DNA of 46,731 nucleotides, from contig JAKPQU010000246.1 in NCBI GenBank assembly GCA_029555925.1, forward strand, positions 1 through 46,731, given 5' to 3'. Positions 8,773-16,056 of the stretch are shown here, in pieces. The DNA comes from Bacillota bacterium (GTDB lineage Bacteria > Eremiobacterota > SpSt-956 > JAKJGF01). Position 1 is the first letter of the stretch, and the number at the start of each line of letters is the position of its first letter. A program made the position numbers and the translations under genes. The notes under the pieces were generated by a model. That model had not been told where the DNA came from. It did no database searches and saw only the letters and a program-made list of their open reading frames with translations.

Positions 8773-9582
8773 ATGATTTCCAATACGGAACTTTTAAAAA
8801 AAATAGATATAGTTGAACCGCTTTTAAAAGAAATCTTCTATATGATTCTTCTGGAAATAGAAAAAAATAGAGAACAGGCTGCAGATAAATCAGATTTTTC
8901 AGAATTAAAAAATTTGATGAAAGAACTTGCCAGGGCACAGATAAATACAGAAGCCAACGTGAGAGATCTGTCCGAACTTCAGAAAGAAACTCAAACAGCA
9001 GTTAAAGAACTGACTGAAGCTCAGAAAAGAACGGAAATTAAAGTAGAAGAACTGGCAGAAGCTCAAAAAAGAACGGAAATTAAAGTAGAAGAACTGGTAG
9101 AGGTTCAGAAAAAATCGGAAATCGTTGCAAGAGAACTGGCAGAAGCACAGAGGAAAACTGAAGATAAAATGGAAAAAACCAGACAGGAAGTGGGAGGTAT
9201 GTCTCATTCCATAGGGTTTTCTCTTGAAAATCAGGCATTTAAATATCTCCCTTCAGTCTTGAAAAGAGATAAAAATATAGAAGTAAAAGGAAGACTGCTC
9301 AGGAAATATTATGTATATTTTGACGGCACAGAAGAACAGATTGATGTCTACGGAGAAGGAATTAATAAAGATGGAAATAAAATATATATAATAGGAGAGG
9401 GAAAATCTCAGTTAGGAAAGAAAGATATAATAAAATTTTTAAAGAAAATAGAAAGATTGAAAAAAGAAATAAAAGAAGAAATATTTCCTCTCATGTTAAC
9501 ACATATTGTTACACCGGAAGTGGAAAGATTTCTTGAAGAGAAAAATATAAGCTGTTATTTTTCTTATGAATTTGAGTCGTGA
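8773..9582 (+). CDS. Coiled-coil protein with C-terminal PD-(D/E)XK-like nuclease domain
   Basis: A 269-residue protein. Residues 1-45 are helical, and 45-140 form a long coiled coil built on four 14-residue repeats (ELAEAQKRTEIKVE and variants), seen in the DNA as about 42-bp repeats. Residues 150-269 form a compact alpha/beta domain with IDVYGEG near 198 followed by IYIIGEGKSQ near 213. This D then E-x-K arrangement on adjacent strands matches the PD-(D/E)XK fold seen in DUF3782-type coiled-coil proteins. Catalysis is not proven. Its own promoter lies at 8685. The last two residues, Glu-Ser, and the TGA stop come from a GAGTCGTGA heptad unit, so the C-terminus appears to have been set by the array. 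Confidence 0.78.
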   Translation: MISNTELLKKIDIVEPLLKEIFYMILLEIEKNREQAADKSDFSELKNLMKELARAQINTEANVRDLSELQKETQTAVKELTEAQKRTEIKVEELAEAQKRTEIKVEELVEVQKKSEIVARELAEAQRKTEDKMEKTRQEVGGMSHSIGFSLENQAFKYLPSVLKRDKNIEVKGRLLRKYYVYFDGTEEQIDVYGEGINKDGNKIYIIGEGKSQLGKKDIIKFLKKIERLKKEIKEEIFPLMLTHIVTPEVERFLEEKNISCYFSYEFES

Positions 9583-9651
9583 GTCGTAAAAAGTGAAACG
9601 TAATGAGCAGGTTGTACCCTACGCGTCACGCGTTACGCGTCACGCGTCACG
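9574..9651. repeat. Heptad array, both arms
   Basis: The left arm GAGTCGT-type units begin inside the upstream gene, supplying its stop, and run through GTGAAAC, GTAATGA and GCAGG. The right arm is TCACGCG/TTACGCG for four units, ending 39 bp before the fhs start codon. Confidence 0.93.
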
Positions 9652-9690
9652 TAATATTTATCACACATAAAAAAGGAGAGAATCTAACAC

Positions 9691-11388
9691 ATGCAGAACG
9701 ACCTGGAAATAGCTCAGAGAGCTACATTGAAACCTGTAAAAGACATAGCGGAAAAACTCGGTATTCTGGAAGAGGAACTGGAACCATACGGAAAACACAT
9801 CGGGAAAATCTCTCTTTCCATACTGGAAAGACTGAAGGAAAGAAAAAACGGGAAACTCATAGCAGTTACTGCCATTACCCCTACTCCTCTCGGAGAAGGT
9901 AAAACTGTTACTGCTCTCGGCCTGGGACAGGGACTTGCGAGAATCGGCAAATCAGTCTGTAATACAAGCCGCCAGCCGTCAAAAGGACCTACCTTCGGCA
10001 TAAAAGGAGGAGCATGCGGAGGAGGTTACTCACAGGTTCTTCCTATGGAACAGATAAACCTTCATTTCACAGGTGACTGTCATGCAGTGGAAACAGCTCA
10101 TAATCTCCTTGCAGCCATGACCGACACATCCATTCTGCTTGGAAATAAATTAAATATTGACCCACAGAATGTTCTGATAAGAAGATGTGTTGACCTGAAC
10201 GACAGAGCACTCAGACATATTATTACAGGCCTCGGAGGCAGCCAGAACGGTATTCCCCGGGAAACAGGCTATGATATAACAGTGGCGTCCGAAACCATGG
10301 CAATACTCGCCCTTACCACAGGCCTTTTCGACCTGAGAAAAAGATTCTCTAAAATGGTTGTCGGATTTACGCCTGACGGAAAACCTGTAACTGCTGAAGA
10401 TATAAAAGCAGCAGGTGCCATGACTGTTCTTATGAAAGAAGCCATAAAGCCCAATCTGGTACAGACCACAGAAAATACGCCTGTCATAATCCACGGAGGG
10501 CCTTTTGCCAATGTAGCCCATGGAAATAATTCCGCCCTTGCAGATATGGTTGCCCTTAAACTTGCCGATTATGTTGTAACAGAATGCGGATTTGGCTCTG
10601 ACTGCGGTTTTGAAAAATTAATAAATGTAAAATGCAGACTCTCCGGACTCAGGGTTGATGCAGCAGTTATAGTTACCTCCATAAGAGCACTCAAAATGCA
10701 CGGAGGAGCCTATATTGCAAAACCGGGAGTACCTCTGCCACAGGAAAAAATAGAAGAATTGAATATGCCTGCCCTTATAAAAGGGTGTGAAAATCTCGCA
10801 AAACATATAGAGATAGTAAAAAAGCATGGCATACCGGCAGTAGTTGCCGTAAACAGATTTACCTCTGACAGAGAGGAAGAAGTGGAAGCAGTAAAGAGAA
10901 TAGCCATAGAACAGGGAGCAGATTTTACAGCAGAATCCCGGTGCTGGGCAAAAGGCGGAGAAGGTGCTCTGGAACTGGCAGAAGCTGTGGTAAAAGCCTG
11001 TGAGAAACCGAATAATTTCCATTTTCTTTATGACCTGAACATTTCAATAGAAGAAAAGATTGAAACAATAGCAAAAGAAATTTACGGTGCAGATGGAGTC
11101 ACATTCTCACCTCAGGCAAAGAAAAGATTAAAGCTTTACAAAAAACTTGGATATGATAAAATGCCTGTAAATATGGCCAAAACACATCTATCTCTATCAC
11201 ATGATCCGACGCTTAAAGGTGCGCCGAAGCATTTTACCGTTCCCGTAGATGATATAAGAGCGTCCGCAGGGGCAGGTTTTCTCTATCCTATACTGGGTAA
11301 GATGATGACTATGCCGGGACTTTCTTCTGAACCTGCGGCGGTAAATATAGATATTGATGAGAACGGGAATACTGTAGGGCTGTTTTAG
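9691..11388 (+). CDS. fhs: Formate--tetrahydrofolate ligase
   Basis: A 565-residue protein, the normal size for Fhs. It joins formate to tetrahydrofolate using ATP, giving 10-formyl-THF in the cytoplasm. This is the second step of the methyl branch of the Wood-Ljungdahl pathway and also a general one-carbon entry. The P-loop TPLGEGKTVTALG lies near residues 68-80. Other family stretches are KGGACGGGYSQV, DRALRHI, HGGPFANVAHGNNS and VVAVNRFTSD. The start follows AAAGGAGA at a slightly long spacing. It lies upstream of a corrinoid methyl-transfer module on the opposite strand, which fits C1 metabolism, but a shared pathway is inference. The G of the TAG stop is also the first G of a GTGAGTC heptad array. 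Confidence 0.97.
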   Translation: MQNDLEIAQRATLKPVKDIAEKLGILEEELEPYGKHIGKISLSILERLKERKNGKLIAVTAITPTPLGEGKTVTALGLGQGLARIGKSVCNTSRQPSKGPTFGIKGGACGGGYSQVLPMEQINLHFTGDCHAVETAHNLLAAMTDTSILLGNKLNIDPQNVLIRRCVDLNDRALRHIITGLGGSQNGIPRETGYDITVASETMAILALTTGLFDLRKRFSKMVVGFTPDGKPVTAEDIKAAGAMTVLMKEAIKPNLVQTTENTPVIIHGGPFANVAHGNNSALADMVALKLADYVVTECGFGSDCGFEKLINVKCRLSGLRVDAAVIVTSIRALKMHGGAYIAKPGVPLPQEKIEELNMPALIKGCENLAKHIEIVKKHGIPAVVAVNRFTSDREEEVEAVKRIAIEQGADFTAESRCWAKGGEGALELAEAVVKACEKPNNFHFLYDLNISIEEKIETIAKEIYGADGVTFSPQAKKRLKLYKKLGYDKMPVNMAKTHLSLSHDPTLKGAPKHFTVPVDDIRASAGAGFLYPILGKMMTMPGLSSEPAAVNIDIDENGNTVGLF

Positions 11389-11600
11389 TGAGTCGTGAGT
11401 CGTGAAGAGTGAGTCGTGAAGAGTGAAGAGATTTTATAGTTTAAGGTTTATAGTTGAGAGTTGACTGATTTAAAACTCTCAACCCTCAACTTTCAACTCT
11501 CAACTTTATTTAACGCATTACTCATCACGCATCACGCTTCACCCGTCACGCGTTACGCGTCACGTGTCACGACTATAACGCATCACAACTCACCCGCCAC
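11388..11600. repeat. Composite heptad spacer with two nested inverted families
   Basis: The outer left arm is GTGAGTC and GTGAAGA units starting in the fhs stop codon. The inner palindrome (11453-11505) has left units GTTGANN and four right units NNTCAAC. The outer right arm from 11514 mixes ATCACGC, TTCACCC, GTCACGC and GTTACGC, and reaches the Fur-family gene. Confidence 0.9.
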
Positions 11601-11620
11601 TATCTAACGAGGTGAATTAA

Positions 11621-12076
11621 TTGACTTTATTAACAAAAGCGATTGAAAAAGAAATATTTATAAGATATTTAAATGATAATAATCTGAATGTTTCACAGCA
11701 GAGACAGGAAATAGCAGATATTTTTTTCTCCATAGAAAAACATCTGACTTTAGATGAAATTTATACTATATTAAAGAAGAAACGGATAAAAGCAGGTTAT
11801 ACTACGGTGTACAGAACAATGAAATTACTCTGTGAATGCAATCTGGCACAGGAAAGAATGTTCGGAGATGGTCAGACACGGTATGAACATGTGTACGGTC
11901 ATACCCATCATGATCATCTTATATGTATAAAATGCCGGCAAATCCATGAATTTCACCATCCCCAGATTGAAAGACTTCAGATTGAAATGGCCGAAAAAAA
12001 TAATTTCAAATCTCTCTATCATAAGCTGGAAATATACGGAATTTGTAAAGAATGCGAGGAGGGGAAAAAGCAGTGA
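11621..12076 (+). CDS. Fur-family metal-responsive transcriptional regulator
   Basis: A 151-residue protein of typical Fur length. The TTG start is preceded by GAGGTG at 6 bp. Residues 15-85 are the winged helix (SQQRQEIADIF, TLDEIYTILK, AGYTTVYRTMKLL). The C-terminal part carries metal ligands: HTHHDHLIC with the CIKC pair (structural zinc), HEFHHP, and a final CKEC pair. The Fur superfamily includes Fur, Zur, PerR and Mur, and I cannot tell which this is. It probably represses iron, zinc or peroxide genes. Only 61 bp separate it from rnc, suggesting one transcript, but that gap holds a strong hairpin. Confidence 0.9.
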   Translation: MTLLTKAIEKEIFIRYLNDNNLNVSQQRQEIADIFFSIEKHLTLDEIYTILKKKRIKAGYTTVYRTMKLLCECNLAQERMFGDGQTRYEHVYGHTHHDHLICIKCRQIHEFHHPQIERLQIEMAEKNNFKSLYHKLEIYGICKECEEGKKQ

Positions 12077-12136
12077 ACAGTGTTCACTGACCGGTGGGCA
12101 AAAACTGGTCAGTGAACACTGCTCACTGATCACTGA
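12077..12136. repeat. Heptad-type hairpin between the fur-family gene and rnc
   Basis: CAGTGTTCACTGACC (12078-12092) pairs perfectly with GGTCAGTGAACACTG (12107-12121) across a 14-base loop. Units are GTGAACA on the left and TCACTGN on the right, the same geometry as the other arrays. It occupies almost the whole intergenic gap. Confidence 0.9.
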
Positions 12137-12137
12137 A

Positions 12138-12923
12138 ATGAGTATATCGGCAAAACGTCAATTGGAACTGTGCAGATTTGAACGTAAAATAGATTATCGC
12201 TTCAATGATAAGCTTCTTATACATAATGCACTGATACATAAATCCTATGCAGATGAAAAAGGGTGGAATCATGTAAGCTGCAACGAAAGACTTGAACTGC
12301 TCGGTGATGCAGTGCTGGACCTGGTTGTAGTTGAATTTCTTTTTAATAAATACCCAAATCATAATGAAGGACAGATTACGAAATTAAAAGGTTTCCTCGT
12401 CTGCGGAGATACCCTTTCAAGACTGGCAGAAAAACTGGAAATGAAGGAGTTCCTTCTTATAAGTAAAGAACTGGAAAAAGGAGAAAATGTAAGAAAACTT
12501 AAATCAGTCCTTGCAGATGCCTTTGAAAGTGTTATAGGAGCCCTGTACCGTGACGGAGGATGGGAGAGCGCAAAAAAATTTATAGAAACAAATGTACTTG
12601 ATGAACTGTCAGAACTTACTACAGGCAAATATTATAACTATAAATCTGCTCTTCAGGAAATAGCACAGAAGGAATATAAGTCTGTACCGGAATATTCGGT
12701 AATAAAAGAAGACGGACCGGAACACTGTAAATATTTCAATGTATCTGTTTCTGTAAATGGAAAAGAAATCGGCCAGGGCAAAGGAGATAACAAAAAAGAA
12801 GCTGAACAGGAAGCGGCAAGACAGGCGCTCTTAAAGATAAGAGAAAAGGTATTCTGGAAAACGATGAAACACTCTGTCACTTCATGGTTTCAATGGGATA
12901 AGAAAAAGAAGAAGAAAGCGTGA
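12138..12923 (+). CDS. rnc: Ribonuclease III
   Basis: A 261-residue protein. RNase III cleaves double-stranded RNA, maturing rRNA precursors and cutting structured mRNAs. The catalytic signature NERLELLGDAVLDL lies near residues 49-62, with the second acidic cluster DAFESVIGALYRDGG near 125. A double-stranded-RNA binding domain follows from about 165 (YKSALQEIAQKEYKSVPEY, then GDNKKEAEQEAARQAL). A basic tail ends KKKKKKA. The frame is open further upstream inside the regulator gene, but the ATG at 12138 gives the usual N-terminus. No Shine-Dalgarno sequence precedes it, because the gap is a heptad hairpin. An RNase III that could act on that hairpin in its own leader would be autoregulatory, as in E. 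coli, but this is inference. Confidence 0.95.
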   Translation: MSISAKRQLELCRFERKIDYRFNDKLLIHNALIHKSYADEKGWNHVSCNERLELLGDAVLDLVVVEFLFNKYPNHNEGQITKLKGFLVCGDTLSRLAEKLEMKEFLLISKELEKGENVRKLKSVLADAFESVIGALYRDGGWESAKKFIETNVLDELSELTTGKYYNYKSALQEIAQKEYKSVPEYSVIKEDGPEHCKYFNVSVSVNGKEIGQGKGDNKKEAEQEAARQALLKIREKVFWKTMKHSVTSWFQWDKKKKKKA

Positions 12924-13055
12924 AGGGTGATAATCGTGACGCGTAACGCGTAACGCGTAACGCGTGGTTCGTGATGCGTGACGCGTAATGCGCAGGTTCA
13001 CCCGGTACCGGCCGAACTGTGTTCGCTCCTGCGACTCACTTTTCACTCTTCACGA
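12921..13055. repeat. Heptad array with central hairpin core
   Basis: The left arm starts in the rnc stop and runs GTGACGC, GTAACGC three times, GTGGTTC, GTGATGC, GTGACGC and GTAATGC. The core at 12992-13033 is GCAGG, CCCGGTACCGG, CGAAC/GTTCG and CCTGC. The right arm is TCACTTT, TCACTCT, TCACGAC and TCAC. Confidence 0.95.
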
Positions 13056-13331
13056 CTCACTGGTCGAATTTTTCTTCTTTTTCAACCCCCTTCTCTTATG
13101 TCCCTTCTCCAGATATTCACCGAGTATTACTGCAGGAGGACAGACTTCACAGTTTACGAAACCGTAAACCTCTGTTTTAATTACTATGGCATTACTGTTC
13201 CAATCTTCATTCAAATATGCAGGTGCATCTTTATTCATATGAGCCATGGCATGCTCATAGGCTTCACAGTGAACACATTTTCTTATATTCCCGTACTGTT
13301 TTAAGAGATAAAAAAAATCATTAAAAATCAT
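13050..13331 (-). CDS. Small protein with two CxxC pairs
   Basis: A 93-residue protein of unknown family. A CVHC pair near residue 19 and a CEVC pair near residue 60 could bind zinc as one finger, about 40 residues apart. The middle (AYLNEDWNSNAIVIKTEVYGFVNCEVC) reads as structured, and the C-terminus is basic (KGHKRRGLKKKK). No good ribosome site precedes the ATG, because a heptad array begins right upstream. The final Ser-Glu-Ser and the TGA stop are read from array units. The conserved-looking CxxC pairs favour a real gene, but the exact ends are uncertain. Confidence 0.6.
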   Translation of the reverse strand: MIFNDFFYLLKQYGNIRKCVHCEAYEHAMAHMNKDAPAYLNEDWNSNAIVIKTEVYGFVNCEVCPPAVILGEYLEKGHKRRGLKKKKNSTSES

Positions 13332-13334
13332 ATA

Positions 13335-13400
13335 GGCGTGACGCGTAACGCGTGACGCGTATGTGAACTTACACGTTACGCGTGACGCGTTACCACTTTA
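13335..13400. repeat. Heptad array between convergent-side ends of two minus-strand genes
   Basis: The left arm is GTGACGC, GTAACGC, GTGACGC. A short centre, GTATGTGAACTTACAC, is itself palindromic, and the right arm is GTTACGC and similar units. It abuts the TAA stop of the MttB-like gene. Confidence 0.93.
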
Positions 13401-14846
13401 CCCTTCTATTAATTTTTCAGGAAAACCTTTCTGTGATAACATAATATCATTTAATTTTTTCTCTGTTTCTCTGTCTATTACCTTACCTTTAGCCGATTTA
13501 AGCAATTTATCTATCATATCTTTCGATCGTTCTCTGCAGCTCTTTTCTCCGCTATCGGCCCATTCCCTTCTGGTGGAACGGTCTATGACAGGAGAAGGAA
13601 TAAACTGTTCTTTAGTAAACCATTTCAGGGTGTGTCTGTGAGTCAGGAATTTACCTTCATGACCGACTTCTTTTAGAATATCCAGTGCTATCGCTTCATC
13701 AGAAGTGTCAATACCTCCTGTAAGCCTTCTGGCCATTCCGCACAGTTCATTATCAAGGATAAGTTTTTCAAGACTCTGACAGCTTTCAAAATCCATCATT
13801 CCCGGCCCTGAGATGACATTAACACCTGCAAGGGTTCCGAGTATTATACCCAGAGCAGATTCTGCGCCACACTGGCTATCAGGCACTTTGGCGTCTGTCA
13901 TGCCTAAATAGGCATGAGTTGGAAGGCCGAGATATTTACCTATTTGATTATAGGAAGAATCAAGCATCATTGTTTCAATAGCACCCATAGGTGTTGTGCC
14001 TTTTCTCATATCAAATATGGCAGGAGAACCTCCGTAAATTACCTTTGCCCCCGGGCAGGCAAGCTGACCGAGTGTTACTCCGCTCAGATTTTCCGCAGTA
14101 TGCTGTAACAGTGCTCCCGCAAGAGTCGCAGGAGACGTACCCCCTGCAAGAGGCATGGACACAAGTTCATATGGTATGCCCCACCTGGCACAATCTATTA
14201 AATTCTGACTTGTAACATCACTCCACATTAAAGGAGGAGAGGGACATACGTCAAAAATAGCCCTGGGCTTTTCTCTGAGCGCTTCCGGCCCTCCGGACAT
14301 AAGGCAGAGCATTTCATACATGACAGAAGGAGCATCTATGGAGAAAGCTCCTGTTATAACAGGTTTCTGGGCGTATTTTAAAACAAGAAATAACCTGTAA
14401 CGGTCTGCAATTTCTTCAGGCACATCAACACAGATTAAAGCTGTGCTCTGGGCATCGATATATTTAAGCTGTTCCGCTATCTGTATGAACTCGACAAAAT
14501 CTTTTGTAACAGGTTTTCTTACCTCACCTGTATTGTGATCCAGGAAATTAATGGCTGCAGAACCCGGATCATAATGGACATTATATCCTCCAAGGTCCAT
14601 GGCAACGTGGCCTTCACTATTATAAAGTTTTATATTTCCGGGAGCCAGTTCCAGAGCTTTCTCCACAACATGTGACGGTATAAGAGCAAGTTCACTTTCA
14701 TAATCTACTCTGGCTCCGCCTGCTTCAAAAATCTCAAGAGCCTGTCTGTTATGAACTACTACGCCTTTTGTTTCAAGTAAGTCAAATGCCGATTTAACGA
14801 TTTTCTTTATATCATCTTCTGTTAAAATAGAACATACCGGTCTCAT
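13398..14846 (-). CDS. MttB-superfamily corrinoid-dependent methyltransferase (non-pyrrolysine type)
   Basis: A 482-residue protein, the length of trimethylamine methyltransferase MttB. Members move a methyl group from a methylamine or quaternary amine to the cobalt of a partner corrinoid protein. Recognisable blocks are HVVEKALELAP near 65, DPGSAAINFLD near 95, GTSPATLAGALLQH near 245, GGSPAIFDMRKG near 280 and SGPGMMDF near 355. There is no in-frame UAG, so it lacks pyrrolysine and resembles the MtgB-like group that uses glycine betaine, carnitine, proline betaine and similar compounds. The substrate cannot be read here. AAGGAG precedes the ATG (a TTG two codons upstream is an alternative). 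Its corrinoid and UroD-like partners are encoded immediately upstream on the same strand. Confidence 0.92.
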   Translation of the reverse strand: MRPVCSILTEDDIKKIVKSAFDLLETKGVVVHNRQALEIFEAGGARVDYESELALIPSHVVEKALELAPGNIKLYNSEGHVAMDLGGYNVHYDPGSAAINFLDHNTGEVRKPVTKDFVEFIQIAEQLKYIDAQSTALICVDVPEEIADRYRLFLVLKYAQKPVITGAFSIDAPSVMYEMLCLMSGGPEALREKPRAIFDVCPSPPLMWSDVTSQNLIDCARWGIPYELVSMPLAGGTSPATLAGALLQHTAENLSGVTLGQLACPGAKVIYGGSPAIFDMRKGTTPMGAIETMMLDSSYNQIGKYLGLPTHAYLGMTDAKVPDSQCGAESALGIILGTLAGVNVISGPGMMDFESCQSLEKLILDNELCGMARRLTGGIDTSDEAIALDILKEVGHEGKFLTHRHTLKWFTKEQFIPSPVIDRSTRREWADSGEKSCRERSKDMIDKLLKSAKGKVIDRETEKKLNDIMLSQKGFPEKLIEG

Positions 14847-14870
14847 AAACAAATTCTCCTTTTAATTATC

Positions 14871-14899
14871 GTGACGCGTGACGCGTGACGCGTGACGCG
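14871..14899. repeat. Heptad array, four identical GTGACGC units
   Basis: Four identical in-phase GTGACGC units preceded by the flank ATTATC. No right arm. It sits between the ribosome site of the MttB-like gene and the upstream small gene. Confidence 0.96.
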
Positions 14900-14945
14900 A
14901 AAATTATACATAGAATCAATTAATGAAATTTCCTGTAATCTTCAA

Positions 14946-15197
14946 TTATGTAGTTGCAAATTTTGCCTCCATATCCTCTACCCTGCATTCAAGCTCTTTT
15001 AATGTCCAGGAATTTTTCTCAACCTTTATATTAATTCTATCAAGTTTTTTATCCATTTTATCCAGTTTTTCTATCATAAGTTTCAACATAGAAGTAAGGC
15101 CACTTATATCTATTTCAATTTTATCAAATCTTTTGTCTACCTGGTCAAATCTTTTGTCTATCTGGTCAAATCTTTTATTCATTTCTTTTTGTTCCAT
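14946..15197 (-). CDS. Small coiled-coil protein
   Basis: An 83-residue protein, starting at the ATG at 15197 behind GAGGAGG. It is almost entirely a predicted coiled coil with near-perfect heptads (RFDQIDK, RFDQVDK, RFDKIE), then MLKLMIEKLDKMDKKLDRIN and a final LKELECRVEDMEAKFATT. The DNA shows about 21-bp repeats. Such short coiled-coil proteins are common and of unknown function. It begins 17 bp after the corrinoid-protein gene, so it is probably translated from the same mRNA, and it might help assemble the methyltransferase complex, though nothing in the sequence proves it. Confidence 0.75.
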   Translation of the reverse strand: MEQKEMNKRFDQIDKRFDQVDKRFDKIEIDISGLTSMLKLMIEKLDKMDKKLDRINIKVEKNSWTLKELECRVEDMEAKFATT

Positions 15198-15213
15198 AAT
15201 AAACCTCCTCTTT

Positions 15214-15852
15214 TTAAACAGCCATTTTCTCTGCTTCTGCCACAGCTTCCATCGCATCTTCACCGTATGAATCTGCTCCAATGTCTCTGGCCCACTCGGA
15301 AGAAATCGGCGCACCTCCTATAAGAACTTTAACTTCCGATTTGATACCTTCCTGTTTTAAGCTGTCTATTACCTCTCTCTGCCTTATCATAGTAGTGGTC
15401 ATAAGAGCAGACATACAGAGAATACATGGTTTTACTTCTCTGACTTTCTTAACAAATTCCATATTAGGCACATCTCTACCCAGATCAATTACAGGAAATC
15501 CCGAAGCCTGTAACATTGTTACAACAAGATTTTTTCCCAGATCGTGAAGGTCTCCTTCTACCGTTCCTATAACGACAGGTATTTTTTTTGCGTTTTCACC
15601 TGATTTTAACAGATGGGGCTCAAGGATTTTCACGCAGTTTTGAACTATTTCCGCTCCAATCATCATATGAGGTATGAAAAGTTCGCCTGAAGAAAATTTT
15701 TCGCCCAGTTTTCGCAACCCTTTTGTAAGCCCTTCAGATAAAATCTGTCCTGCCAGAACCTGTTCCTCCAGAGCTTTTTCCATAAGCTTTTTAACCTCTT
15801 CTTCTTCCAGAGAAACCACTGCTTCCGCCATCCGGTTTAACACGTCTCCCAT
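15214..15852 (-). CDS. Corrinoid protein of a methyltransferase system (MtbC/MttC type)
   Basis: A 212-residue protein, starting at the ATG at 15852 with AAAGGAG upstream. The N-terminal helical cap (residues about 1-85) contains QILSEGLTKGLRKLGEKF and ELFIPHMMIGAE. The Rossmann-like B12 domain follows with GTVEGDLHDLGKNLV near 105, whose DxHxxG histidine ligates cobalt from below, then LGRDVPNMEFV, MSALMTTTM and IGGAPISSEWARDIGAD. It accepts the methyl group from the MttB-like enzyme and hands it to the second methyltransferase. The frame remains open upstream through a heptad array, but that extension is clearly array-derived. No reductive activase (RACO-type) gene is present in the window, so reactivation must be encoded elsewhere. 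Confidence 0.93.
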   Translation of the reverse strand: MGDVLNRMAEAVVSLEEEEVKKLMEKALEEQVLAGQILSEGLTKGLRKLGEKFSSGELFIPHMMIGAEIVQNCVKILEPHLLKSGENAKKIPVVIGTVEGDLHDLGKNLVVTMLQASGFPVIDLGRDVPNMEFVKKVREVKPCILCMSALMTTTMIRQREVIDSLKQEGIKSEVKVLIGGAPISSEWARDIGADSYGEDAMEAVAEAEKMAV

Positions 15853-15922
15853 TGTTTTTAGCTCCTTTCTTTTTTTTCGGTGACCAGTAACGATGGTGAG
15901 TAGTAATATGTGATAATATAAT

Positions 15923-16056
15923 CGTGACGCGTAACGGGTAACGCGTGACGCGTGGTTCGTGATGCGTAATGCGTAATGCGTAATGCGTAGTTTCACCCGG
16001 TACCGGGCGAACACGGTTCGCCCCTGCGACTCACGACTCACAACTCACGACTCACG
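15923..16056. repeat. Heptad array with perfect hairpin core
   Basis: The left arm has GTGACGC, GTAACGG, GTAACGC, GTGACGC, GTGGTTC, GTGATGC and three GTAATGC. The core contains CCCGGTACCGGG and an 8-bp stem GGGCGAAC/GTTCGCCC with loop ACG. The right arm of TCACGAC-type units supplies the stop codon of the UroD-like gene. Confidence 0.95.

Noticed and set aside
9603..9902. Plus-strand 99-residue frame beginning SRLYPTRHALRVTRHV
   Set aside because: Starts in the heptad array and overlaps fhs in another frame. Codon pattern follows the array, then fhs out of frame.
10150..10521. Minus-strand frames within fhs
   Set aside because: fhs is a highly conserved, full-length gene, and the opposite frames have no ribosome site or recognisable domain.
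11946..12137. Longer RNase III start inside the Fur-family gene
   Set aside because: Those 64 residues overlap the regulator's coding region out of frame and have no RNase III homology. The ATG at 12138 gives the normal N-terminus.
13398..14846. Pyrrolysine codon in the MttB-like gene
   Set aside because: The frame is uninterrupted from start to stop and contains no internal TAG.
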